A program made the position numbers and the translations under genes. Positions 1 through 7,160 of a DNA stretch of 48,607 nucleotides are shown piece after piece (the first letter of the stretch is position 1; the number at the start of each line of letters is the position of its first letter). Where the stretch lies: NCBI RefSeq assembly GCF_017814945.1, contig NZ_JAGIPX010000061.1:1-48607 (forward strand), in the 5' to 3' direction. This DNA comes from Paraburkholderia sp. LEh10 (GTDB lineage Bacteria; Pseudomonadota; Gammaproteobacteria; Burkholderiales; Burkholderiaceae). The notes beneath the pieces were generated by a model that did not search any database, was not told the DNA's origin, and worked only from the letters and a program-made list of their open reading frames with translations.

Positions 1-5
1 CTTTG

Positions 6-37
6 CTTACTTTCTTTGCGGCGGCAAAGAAAGTAAG
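6..37. repeat. Perfect 14-bp inverted repeat, intergenic
   Basis: Positions 6-19 and 24-37 are exact reverse complements separated by a 4-nt loop, so the DNA or RNA could form a tight hairpin. The sequence just after it (about 38-60) is GC-rich and non-coding. The look is that of a dispersed intergenic repeat; I recall similar sequences in Burkholderia-group genomes, but that is memory and not shown here. Confidence 0.7.
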
Positions 38-74
38 TGCCGCCCCGCACAGGGGCAACGCCCGCGCCGCGAGG

Positions 75-160
75 CGCATCGCGGATGCCAGCGATAGCGG
101 CAAAACAAAACGCATCGCGGATGCCAGCGAAAGGGCAAGGCGAACCACATCGCGGATGCC
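75..160 (+). repeat. Short direct repeats, about 36-bp period
   Basis: A 20-bp unit beginning CGCATCGCGGATGCC occurs at 75-94 and again at 111-130, and a shorter 13-bp copy lies at 148-160. The spacing is 36-37 bp. The apparent open frames across it are low-complexity Arg/Ala-rich translations and are unlikely to be proteins. Too few and too short for a CRISPR array. Confidence 0.7.
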
Positions 161-262
161 CGCGCGGGAAAAACCCAAAGCAAACCAAAGCAACCCAAAG
201 CACTGCATCCCATATCGCGCTAATCTCCCATTGAAGCAGGAACACGCCCGGGAGACCCAACG

Positions 263-892
263 ATGCAACGCACCGATCCGCAGCCTGATCCGGAAGAACC
301 AGAAAGCACCGCAACGCCCGTCGATATTGGATCCGCGAACAGCGAAGCGGCGCCCCATCACGATTATCAGCGCTGTTTCATCGCGCTCGTGCCCGACGAG
401 GCCACCCGCGATGCGCTCTCGGCAATCCCCGTCCCGACGATGGCGCGCCGCGTGCCCTACGAACAATTGCATCTGACCGTGACGTTTATCGGCGTGCTGC
501 CGTACGAACTGAGCGCGGCATTGATCGACGCGATGACGCGCGAGACGGTGCCGCTTAATCCGTCGCCCGTCACAAAGATCGAACACTGGCCGCGCGCGTC
601 GCATCCGCGCCTGACGGTCGCCACGCTGGCGATGTCCGATGAATTCGTCGCGCTGGATTGGCGCGTGCGTTCGTCGATGATCGCTCTCGGCTTGCCCGTC
701 GACGCCCGCACGTTCCGCCCGCATGTGACGCTTGCGCGCTACCGGCACGACGCGGCAGCAGTCGGCCCCGCCGCTGATCTGCACACCGAACTCATCGCGC
801 GCTTCGAGTCGCTGACGCTGTATTCGAGCACGCTGGCCCGCAATGGCGCGCGCTACCGGTCGCTGGCGAGCGTGCCCGTCGTCTACGCATGA
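263..892 (+). CDS. thpR: RNA 2',3'-cyclic phosphodiesterase (2'-5' RNA ligase family)
   Basis: A 209-residue protein of the 2H phosphoesterase superfamily. It carries the two HxTx-type catalytic motifs at the expected spacing: HLTV at residues 70-73 and HVTL at 154-157. Family members hydrolyse 2',3'-cyclic phosphate RNA ends and can join or cleave 2'-5' linkages in vitro; the cellular role is not well defined. The first 33 residues are acidic and Pro/Ser-rich and precede the fold, which starts around RCFIALVPDE, so the N-terminus may be a disordered tail or the true start may be slightly different, though no better Met is seen. It converges on dadA with only a hairpin between them and stands as a single-gene unit. 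Confidence 0.88.
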   Translation: MQRTDPQPDPEEPESTATPVDIGSANSEAAPHHDYQRCFIALVPDEATRDALSAIPVPTMARRVPYEQLHLTVTFIGVLPYELSAALIDAMTRETVPLNPSPVTKIEHWPRASHPRLTVATLAMSDEFVALDWRVRSSMIALGLPVDARTFRPHVTLARYRHDAAAVGPAADLHTELIARFESLTLYSSTLARNGARYRSLASVPVVYA

Positions 893-913
893 CGCGCGGC
901 ATAGCCCGCGCGT
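892..913. terminator. Hairpin between convergent thpR and dadA
   Basis: An 8-bp perfect GC-rich inverted repeat (892-899 with 906-913, 6-nt loop) fills the 24-nt gap between the two convergent stop codons. There is no T tract on either side, so it is not a textbook intrinsic terminator, but its position fits a shared end signal. Confidence 0.4.
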
Positions 914-916
914 GAC

Positions 917-2185
917 TCACGACGCGCGATAGCGCGCCAGCGTCAGTCCGTCGAGATCGATCTCCGGTTTGCGTTGCGTGATCAGGTCGGCGACCACGCG
1001 CCCCGATCCCAGCGACATCGCCCAGCCCGTCGAGCCGTGTCCGAGATTGATCCACAGCCTATCGATGCCGCAAGGTCCGAGCAGCGGCGCGCCGTCTGGC
1101 GTCATCGGACGGCGGCCGACCCAGAATTGCGCCGATGAAGGCGCCGTCGCGTGCGGGAACCAGTCGTCGAGCACTTTCATCAGCGTCTGCAGCGCCTGCT
1201 CGCGCAGCGTCGCCCGGCGGTCGCCAAGCTCGGCCGTGCCAGCGACGCGCAGATTCGGCCCGAAGCGTGTGATCGCCGTCTTCAGCGATTCGTCCATCAA
1301 TGCGGCGCGCGGCGACTTTTCGTCATCGACGATCTGCAACGTCGCCGAGTAGCCTTTCACCGGATACAGCGGCACTTTCACGCCGAGCGGCGCGAGCAGT
1401 TCCGCGCTATCGACACCCGCCGCCACGATCACCGCATTCGCGACCAGCGTCTCGCTGCCCACCGCGCTTTCCACATGCACGCCATGCGCGGCGCCGCCCC
1501 GCACGTCGAGCGCCGCCACCCGCGTGTCGAAACGAAAGTGCACGCCGTTCGCCTCGCAGATCGCACGCAGTTCACGGGTGAAGCGCGCGCAGTCGCCTGC
1601 TTCGTCATCGGGCAGATAGAGGCCGCTCAGCGGCGCTTGACGAGCCCAGCGCAGCCCGGGCTCGATCGCGATGCATTCGTCCGCGCTCACTTCGCGATGC
1701 TTGATGCCCGCGTCGCGCAGCACGGCCAGCGCGGGCTGCGCGAGCTCGATGTCGAAGGCCGTACGAAAGAGTTGCAGATAGCCCTGGCTGCGTCCGTATT
1801 CGAACGGATGTCGCCCGCGAAACTCGCGCAGACATTCACGGCTGTAGTACGCGACGCGCTGCATTCGCTGCTTGTTGACGCGAAAGCGCGCTATATCGCA
1901 TTCGCGCAGCCAGCGCGCAATCCAGCGCCATTGCGCCGTATCGAGCGTCGGCTGGAAGATCAGCGGCGAAGCGGGCTTGAACAGATACTTCAGGATCTTC
2001 AACGGCATGCCCGGCGCGGCCCACGGCGTCACGTAGCCGGGCGCGATCACGCCGGCATTGCCGAAGCTCGTCGCGAGCGCGACGTCGGATTCGCGCTCGA
2101 TCACGGTGACCTCGCAGCCGCGCTCGCGCAGGTAGAAGGCGGTGGCGACGCCGATGATGCCGCCACCGAGAACGATCGTATGCAT
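917..2185 (-). CDS. dadA: D-amino-acid dehydrogenase (DadA-type FAD oxidoreductase)
   Basis: A 422-residue flavoprotein of the DAO family. The N-terminus has the dinucleotide-binding GGGIIG at residues 7-12 and the acidic end of the second beta strand near residue 30. The length and the C-terminal WVGRRPMTPDG and LGHGSTGWAMSLGSGR segments match DadA. Members oxidatively deaminate D-amino acids, chiefly D-alanine, passing electrons to the membrane quinone pool. It lies 13 nt after the MFS gene on the same strand, so the two are probably co-transcribed and the transporter may bring in a substrate. The alanine racemase often paired with dadA is absent here. Burkholderia-type genomes often have several DadA paralogues, so the exact substrate is uncertain. 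Confidence 0.88.
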   Translation of the reverse strand: MHTIVLGGGIIGVATAFYLRERGCEVTVIERESDVALATSFGNAGVIAPGYVTPWAAPGMPLKILKYLFKPASPLIFQPTLDTAQWRWIARWLRECDIARFRVNKQRMQRVAYYSRECLREFRGRHPFEYGRSQGYLQLFRTAFDIELAQPALAVLRDAGIKHREVSADECIAIEPGLRWARQAPLSGLYLPDDEAGDCARFTRELRAICEANGVHFRFDTRVAALDVRGGAAHGVHVESAVGSETLVANAVIVAAGVDSAELLAPLGVKVPLYPVKGYSATLQIVDDEKSPRAALMDESLKTAITRFGPNLRVAGTAELGDRRATLREQALQTLMKVLDDWFPHATAPSSAQFWVGRRPMTPDGAPLLGPCGIDRLWINLGHGSTGWAMSLGSGRVVADLITQRKPEIDLDGLTLARYRAS

Positions 2186-2198
2186 GGAGTGTGAAGCG

Positions 2199-3476
2199 TT
2201 ATTGCACGGCCGATTCCGTGTGCTCGGCGGTGTCTGCCGTGAGCGACTTGCCTCTTGTCTCCGGCAGCGCGAGCGCCGCGACGACCACCAGCAGATAGCC
2301 CGAACCCGCGACGATGCCGATTGCTTTCACGAGCGTCATCGTTTGGGACAGCGTGCCGACCAGAATCGGAAAGAACGAGCCGATGCCGCGCCCGAGGTTG
2401 TAGCAGAAGCCTTGCCCCGAGCCGCGGATCGCGTTCGGATACAGCTCGGACAGATACGCGCCGACGCCCGCGAATATACCTTGCACGACGATGCCGAGCG
2501 GAAAGCCGAGCAGCAGCATTGCGCCGTCGGTGATGGGCAGCATCGTGTAGGCCATGCCGAGCAGGAACGAGCCGATGGCGAACAGGATGAACGAAGCACG
2601 GCGTCCAATCTTGTCGGAGAGAATCGCCCCGACGATATACCCCGTGAACGAGCCGACGATCAGCACGACGAGGTAGCCGCTCGTATTGAACACGGACAGA
2701 TGACGCACGGTTTTCAGGTACGTCGGCAACCAGGTCGTGATCGCGTAGTAGCCGCCCAGCATGCCGCTGCACAGCAGGCTGCCGAGGATCGTGGTCTTCA
2801 GATACCCGGGCGAGAAGATCTGCAGGAAACGGGACGTGTCAAAGCCGCTGTCGCGCGCGCGGCGCGTGGCCACGTAGATGTCGGGATCGCTGACGTTGCG
2901 GCGGATATAGATGATCCACAGCGCAGGCACGATGCCGATCCAGAAGCATGCGCGCCATGCGTATTCTTCGGGCAGCAGCGCGAAGAACGCCCAGTAGAGG
3001 ATCGCGGCCGCCGCCCAGCCGAACGACCAGCTGCTTTGCACGGTGCCGACGGCTTTCGCGCGATGCTGCGGCGAGCGGATCGTCTCGGCCATCATGATCG
3101 TCACCACCGACCACTCTCCGCCAAAGCCGATGCCTTGCAGCGTGCGCGTCGTCAGCAGTTGCCAGAAGCCATTCGTGAAGCCGGACAGACAGGTGAACAC
3201 CGCGAAGGTCGCGATCGTCCATTGCAGCACGCGCACGCGGCCGTAGCGGTCGGCGAGTATGCCGGCGAGCCAGCCGCCCATCGCCGACGAAATCAGCGAA
3301 CTCGTCGCGATCATTCCCGCTTCGCTTTTCGACATGCCCAACGACGCGATCAGCGTCGGGATCAGGAACGAGTAGATCATGAAGTCGAACGCATCGACGG
3401 CATAACCGCCGAAGCCCGCGTAGAGCGTGCGCCGCTCGCGCGTCGATAGTTCTGAAAACCACTGAAATGACGCCAT
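2199..3476 (-). CDS. MFS transporter, metabolite:H+ symporter type
   Basis: A 425-residue major facilitator protein with about 12 hydrophobic segments. The inter-helix 2/3 loop has the MFS signature GILADRYGR at residues 72-80. Helix 1 carries two acidic residues in YAVDAFDF (28 and 31), a feature of the aromatic-acid and sialate/metabolite:H+ symporter subgroups. The start is supported by a strong AAGGAG-like site just upstream on the minus strand. It precedes dadA by 13 nt, so uptake of an amino acid or organic acid feeding DadA is a reasonable inference, but nothing in the sequence names the substrate. Confidence 0.85.
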   Translation of the reverse strand: MASFQWFSELSTRERRTLYAGFGGYAVDAFDFMIYSFLIPTLIASLGMSKSEAGMIATSSLISSAMGGWLAGILADRYGRVRVLQWTIATFAVFTCLSGFTNGFWQLLTTRTLQGIGFGGEWSVVTIMMAETIRSPQHRAKAVGTVQSSWSFGWAAAAILYWAFFALLPEEYAWRACFWIGIVPALWIIYIRRNVSDPDIYVATRRARDSGFDTSRFLQIFSPGYLKTTILGSLLCSGMLGGYYAITTWLPTYLKTVRHLSVFNTSGYLVVLIVGSFTGYIVGAILSDKIGRRASFILFAIGSFLLGMAYTMLPITDGAMLLLGFPLGIVVQGIFAGVGAYLSELYPNAIRGSGQGFCYNLGRGIGSFFPILVGTLSQTMTLVKAIGIVAGSGYLLVVVAALALPETRGKSLTADTAEHTESAVQ

Positions 3477-3990
3477 CCCCTCTCCTTTGGTCGCATGCGG
3501 GCTGATTGCTGTTTTGATCCAGGCGGTTCGTGGGTGGCTTGTATTCTACGGTCGGCTTCGGCGGCGGGCCACGGCGTCGCCAAAAAAGCGTGCCGAACGG
3601 TGAAATGGCATTAACGCATGGCAGGGCGCCCGCATTCCAAATGCTTACCGATTACTACATGTCACTGTGGTTGTGTTTGCGTCATTACACTGCACGTCGG
3701 CACGTCTAATGATCGATCGCGCTGCCGATCGACCTGTCAACTCGTTTAGCGACGAAGCGATCCAGTATCTGTAGATGCTCGTGACATGGCAGGTATTTCC
3801 AGTGACGTTGAACATGCGTCACGGGCTGCCCCGGGGCAGCGTCTGGCCCACCATGCAATCGTCGCTGGAAATACCTGTGCGCAAAACACGGACCGCGCGC
3901 GCTTGGAAAATGCTTTCGAACGGGTCGAGCGTTCTGTCCGGAAGTTGCGCGTGCAGGCAGCGCGTAACGCGCGGCGAACGCGCGCCTCGT
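3477..3990. other. Intergenic region without a convincing gene
   Basis: This 514-bp gap separates the MFS gene from the SDR gene, both on the minus strand. It must hold the promoter of the MFS-dadA unit and the end of the ABC-SDR unit. I find no ORF with a good start signal. The one clear structure is the long inverted repeat at 3790-3877. The stretch around 3600-3720 is noticeably more AT-rich than the flanking genes, as expected for a promoter region, but I cannot place -35 and -10 boxes with confidence. Confidence 0.6.
3790..3877. repeat. Long inverted repeat with nested palindrome
   Basis: The arms 3790-3806 and 3861-3877 are 17 bp long, with a perfect 13-bp outer part (CAGGTATTTCCAG and its complement), one wobble, then three more pairs. 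They enclose 54 bp whose centre is a second palindrome (3825-3840, GCTGCCCCGGGGCAGC). The whole 88-bp block could form a cruciform or a compound RNA hairpin. It could be a dispersed REP/MITE-like element or the 3' end structure of the ABC-SDR transcript. Confidence 0.65.
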
Positions 3991-4764
3991 TCAACCGAGC
4001 GTCAGCCCGCCGTCGACGTGAATCACTTGCCCCGTGATATGTCGTGCTTCGTCGGAAAGCAGAAATACGATCAGTGCAGCGATGTCGCCAGGCTCGGCGA
4101 CATGTCCGAGCGGCGTCGCCTCCGCCGCGCGCGCCCATGCCGGCGCGTTGTCCGCGCTCGGGCCGCGATCCTTGCGCGTATAGCCCGGCGCGACGCAGTT
4201 CACCGTGACGCCGTGCGGCGCGAATTCCGCCGCCGCCGTTTTCGCCAGCGATTCGAGCGCGGCTTTCGCGGCGGCCGTCGCCGCAAACGGCGAGTCCGCG
4301 CGATAGCGATGCGCGACAAACGAACTCACGGCGACGACGCGTCCGCGCTTCGATGTTTCGAGTGCAGGCGCCGCGCGTCTGACGAGCGCGGCGAACGCGG
4401 CGGGCACCGCCGCGAACGATTCGGCGAGCGCTTCGAAATCGAGCGCGCCGATCGATTGACGTTGCGCGTGTCCCGCGTTGGCCACGATCTGATCGAGCGC
4501 GCCGAATTGCGCGAGCGTCTGATGGACCGCGTGTTCGGGCGCGCCGCGCTCGGCGAGGTCGCCCAACACCGTCGAACACGTCGCGCCGCGCGATGCGCAG
4601 TCGGCCGCGACGTTCTCGAGCCGCTCGCGCGAGGCTGCGTCCGCGCCGCGCGCATGCAGCATCAGCGCGACACGCGGCGCCGCGATGCGCCGGGCGAGCG
4701 CGGCGCCGATGCCGGAGCCCGCGCCCGTGATCAGCACGGCGCGCTCGAACGCGGCGCCGCTCAT
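3991..4764 (-). CDS. Short-chain dehydrogenase/reductase-like protein, catalytic Tyr replaced
   Basis: A 257-residue protein with a classical SDR fold. It has the cofactor motif TGAGSGIG at residues 13-20, NAG at 96-98, active-site Ser at 147-148 and a C-terminal HVDGG. The YxxxK motif reads TAAAK (residues 163-167), so Thr replaces the catalytic Tyr while the Lys is kept; the codon is a clear ACG at 4276-4278. Catalysis may therefore be altered or lost, or the local alignment may be shifted. The longer frame upstream is inside the ABC gene; the chosen ATG overlaps the ABC stop codon as ATGA, indicating translational coupling. The substrate is unknown. Confidence 0.8.
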   Translation of the reverse strand: MSGAAFERAVLITGAGSGIGAALARRIAAPRVALMLHARGADAASRERLENVAADCASRGATCSTVLGDLAERGAPEHAVHQTLAQFGALDQIVANAGHAQRQSIGALDFEALAESFAAVPAAFAALVRRAAPALETSKRGRVVAVSSFVAHRYRADSPFAATAAAKAALESLAKTAAAEFAPHGVTVNCVAPGYTRKDRGPSADNAPAWARAAEATPLGHVAEPGDIAALIVFLLSDEARHITGQVIHVDGGLTLG

Positions 4765-6494
4765 GCGGCCACGCGCTCCACGGCGCGCTCGATGAACAGC
4801 GTCTGATCGTGGAACGCTTCGAGCGTCTTGCGATGCGCGACGCTGACAATCGCCGCACCCGGCAGACGCTCGATCAGCGCGTTGTAGATGATGCTTTCGT
4901 TGTCGGGATCGAGCGCGCTCGTCGCTTCGTCGAGGAACAGGAAGTCCGGCTTCTGCAGCAGCGCGCGCGCTGCGGCGAGCCGCTGCTGTTCGCCCGGCGA
5001 CAGCGAGCGCTCCCAATGCGCCGACTCGCCGAGCCGGCCCGCGAACTCCGCGAGACGGCAGACGTTGAGCGCTTCACGGCACGCTTCGTCGGAATAGGCG
5101 GACGCATCGGACGGATAGCAGAGCGCCGACTTCAGCGTGCCGATCGGCAAATAGCTGCGCTGCGGAATGAACAGCAGCCTTGCGCCCGCGGGCATCTCGA
5201 TCGTGCCTTCGCCGAACGGCCACAGGCCCGCGAGCGTGCGCATCAGCGTGCTCTTGCCCGCGCCCGACGGACCGCGCACGAGCCAGCGCGATCTTGGCGA
5301 GATCCGGAACGAGCCGACGTTCGCCATCGGCTCGCCGTCCGGACGCTGCAGCCGCAGGTTCGTCACGTCGATCGAATCGGTGTCGGTCAGGTGAATGTTG
5401 ATGCCGCCGTGCGCCGTGCCTTCGACCACCGACTCGTGCAGATGCTGCGAGCGCATCACGCGATGGAATTCCCGCAGACGGTTGACGGTCGCGCGCCATT
5501 CGGCGAGCGAATCGTAATTGTTGATGAACCAGGAGAACGAATCGCTGACCGTCCCGAACGCGCCCGTCACCTGCTGATACACGCCGAGCGAAATCGACTT
5601 CGAGAAGTACTTCGGCGCGGCGGCGATGTACGGAAACACGATCGCCAGCTGCGAGTAACTGATGACGACGATATTGAACCGCCGCGTGAAGCGCATGATG
5701 AGACGCCAGTTGTCACGGATATGGCCGAACACGCCTTTGAGCGCTCTTTCTTCCGAGGGCTCGCCTTGATACAGCGCGATCTGGTCGGCGTTCTCGCGGA
5801 TGCGGATCAGCGAGAAACGGAAGTCCGCTTCGACGCGCTGCTGCTGGTAGTTGATCGACACGAGGGGATGGTTGACCTTGTGCGTGACCCACGAGCCGAG
5901 CGCCGCGTAGATCAGCGCCGCCCACACCATGTAGCCGGGAATCGAGACCTCGGTGCCGAACACTTGAAACGCGAGCGCACCCGACAGGTTCCACAAGATC
6001 ACGATGAACGAGAACAGCGTGACCGTCGTGGACAGAAGGCCGAGCGACAGATTAAGCGTTGAACTCGCCAACCCTTGCAGGTCGGCGGACACACGCTGGT
6101 CGGGGTTGTCGGCGAGATTGTCGCGTTCGATCCGGTAGTACGCGCGGTCGCCTAGCCACTCGTTCAGATAGCGGTTGGTGAGCCATTGCCGCCAGCGGAA
6201 TTCGAGCATCTGGCGGAAGTACGTCCGATACGAGCCGAGCAGGATCAGCGCGAGCGCGATGACGGTGAACTGCAGCAGCGAATACTTGAAGACGGGGTAG
6301 TTGTATTGCTGGATCGCGTCGAAGAACGTGCGCTGCCAGGTGTTGAACCAGACGTTGGCCGCGACCATCGTCATGTTCATCGCGATGACGAGCGCGAGCA
6401 GGCCCCACGCTTTCCATCGGTCCTCGGACACCCAGTAGGGCTTGATGAGGCCCCACGCGGTGATGTCCGCGGGATTGGTCGAGTTGTCGGTCAT
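4761..6494 (-). CDS. ABC transporter, SbmA/BacA-like membrane domain fused to ATPase
   Basis: A 577-residue half-transporter. The N-terminal ~330 residues hold about six membrane segments with the RTFFDAIQQYN and RWRQWLTNRYLNEWL blocks of the SbmA/BacA family. The C-terminal ATPase has Walker A GPSGAGKST (408-416), Q-loop, signature LSPGEQQR (498-505) and Walker B FLFLDEAT (518-525). Relatives such as YddA, BclA and Rv1819c act as homodimers in the inner membrane and move peptides or very-long-chain or hydrophilic compounds. The start at 6494 is chosen because an AGGA site lies about 6 nt upstream; the upstream in-frame starts lack one. It is coupled to the following SDR gene by a 4-nt overlap. 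Confidence 0.86.
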   Translation of the reverse strand: MTDNSTNPADITAWGLIKPYWVSEDRWKAWGLLALVIAMNMTMVAANVWFNTWQRTFFDAIQQYNYPVFKYSLLQFTVIALALILLGSYRTYFRQMLEFRWRQWLTNRYLNEWLGDRAYYRIERDNLADNPDQRVSADLQGLASSTLNLSLGLLSTTVTLFSFIVILWNLSGALAFQVFGTEVSIPGYMVWAALIYAALGSWVTHKVNHPLVSINYQQQRVEADFRFSLIRIRENADQIALYQGEPSEERALKGVFGHIRDNWRLIMRFTRRFNIVVISYSQLAIVFPYIAAAPKYFSKSISLGVYQQVTGAFGTVSDSFSWFINNYDSLAEWRATVNRLREFHRVMRSQHLHESVVEGTAHGGINIHLTDTDSIDVTNLRLQRPDGEPMANVGSFRISPRSRWLVRGPSGAGKSTLMRTLAGLWPFGEGTIEMPAGARLLFIPQRSYLPIGTLKSALCYPSDASAYSDEACREALNVCRLAEFAGRLGESAHWERSLSPGEQQRLAAARALLQKPDFLFLDEATSALDPDNESIIYNALIERLPGAAIVSVAHRKTLEAFHDQTLFIERAVERVAA

Positions 6495-6785
6495 AAGCAT
6501 CCTTTCATACGGTCGGCCGAGCTGCGGCGCCGACGCATTGCGTGGCTGCGTTGCACTGCTGCCCCGCACCGTCGAATTCGCGGCCTGGGCTGCGATTGTT
6601 CCGGCAGCGACTTAATCTGAACTTAAGCGGACACGACACCGCGCCTCAGCCCGCAGCGCAGACCCGACAGCGGGCTTGCAGCGGCGCGGCATCCAGTCCG
6701 CATTGACGCGTGCCATTGTGCCAGAGCCGGGCAAGACCACGCCTGGAAGAAAAATAAGCCCCCGCCGATTGCGGTCTGCCCGGGT

Positions 6786-6815
6786 TTGCGGCGCGCGCGG
6801 CTTTTATGGTCTAAT
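6786..6815 (+). promoter_or_regulatory. Candidate sigma70 promoter for the thi operon
   Basis: TTGCGG (6786-6791) and TCTAAT (6810-6815) are separated by 18 bp. A start near 6822 would lie just before the riboswitch, which fits. The -35 match is weak. Confidence 0.45.
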
Positions 6816-6827
6816 GGTCCGGACGAA

Positions 6828-6915
6828 ACAGGGGTGCTTTGTGCGCGGGCAGTCACTGCGGCGAGGCTGAGAGAAACCCTTCGCACCCGATCCGGGTAAT
6901 ACCGGCGCGGGAAGT
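6828..6915 (+). ncRNA. TPP riboswitch (THI element)
   Basis: The aptamer shows the conserved blocks in order: GGGGTGC (6831-6837), GGCTGAGA (6865-6872), ACCCTTCGCACCCGATC (6876-6892), GGGTAATACC (6894-6903) and closing GCGCGGGAAG (6905-6914). These match the thiamine pyrophosphate riboswitch consensus, and the first gene downstream is thiO, so ligand binding is expected to lower expression of thiOSGE when TPP is plentiful. Unlike many Gram-negative examples, the aptamer does not abut the thiO start: about 240 nt separate them. No T tract follows, so control by transcription termination via an intrinsic terminator is not supported. Confidence 0.95.
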
Positions 6916-7015
6916 TTTCGGGAAGTTTTTCCTGGAAGTTCTCCTTCCGCCGGGGTGGCGTTCCGGACCCAACCGTGAGCGCCCAATGCCCGGCCGGCCT
7001 TGCCCGCCGGTTTCG

Positions 7016-7054
7016 TCCTTGGGTACGTGCGCACGTCAGCCGTACGGAAAAGGA
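7016..7054 (+). promoter_or_regulatory. Hairpin able to hide a Shine-Dalgarno site in the thiO leader
   Basis: TCCTT (7016-7020) can pair with AAGGA (7050-7054), and inside it GTACG (7023-7027) pairs with CGTAC (7041-7045), leaving a 2x4 internal loop and a 13-nt terminal loop. AAGGA is the ribosome binding site of the small ORF starting at 7059. This could be the expression platform of the TPP riboswitch. Confidence 0.5.
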
Positions 7055-7058
7055 TTCG

Positions 7059-7160
7059 ATGACCGCTCATTCTTCAGTTATTTGCTTCATGGCCGCCGGT
7101 TTCGCGCGGTGCTTTGCCGTGGGTGCGCCGTCTGCGGCACATTGGGGAGCCGGGCGATGA
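7059..7160 (+). CDS. Possible 33-residue leader peptide coupled to thiO
   Basis: An ATG at 7059 follows a good ribosome site (AAAAGGA, 4-nt spacer) and opens a 33-codon frame whose TGA overlaps the thiO ATG as ATGA (7157-7160). The predicted peptide, beginning MTAHSSVICFMAAGF, is moderately hydrophobic and I recognise no family. Translation through it would deliver ribosomes to thiO, so control by the upstream TPP riboswitch could act on this ORF instead of on thiO directly. It may equally be chance in a GC-rich leader. Confidence 0.4.
   Translation: MTAHSSVICFMAAGFARCFAVGAPSAAHWGAGR

Noticed and set aside
75..160. Possible CRISPR array
   Set aside because: Only two full 20-bp units and one partial, no comparable spacers, and no cas genes in the window.
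3790..3877. Integron attC site
   Set aside because: The inverted repeat has no attC-like core (GTTRRRY) sites and there is no integrase or cassette array.
3746..4858. 370-residue minus-strand ORF
   Set aside because: It overlaps the SDR gene in another frame, is Arg/Ala-rich low complexity, and shows no family motif. It is a shadow ORF typical of GC-rich DNA.
6839..7156. Upstream extension of the thiO frame
   Set aside because: The frame stays open by chance through the riboswitch leader; FAD-binding homology starts right after the ATG at 7157 and no conserved residues precede it.
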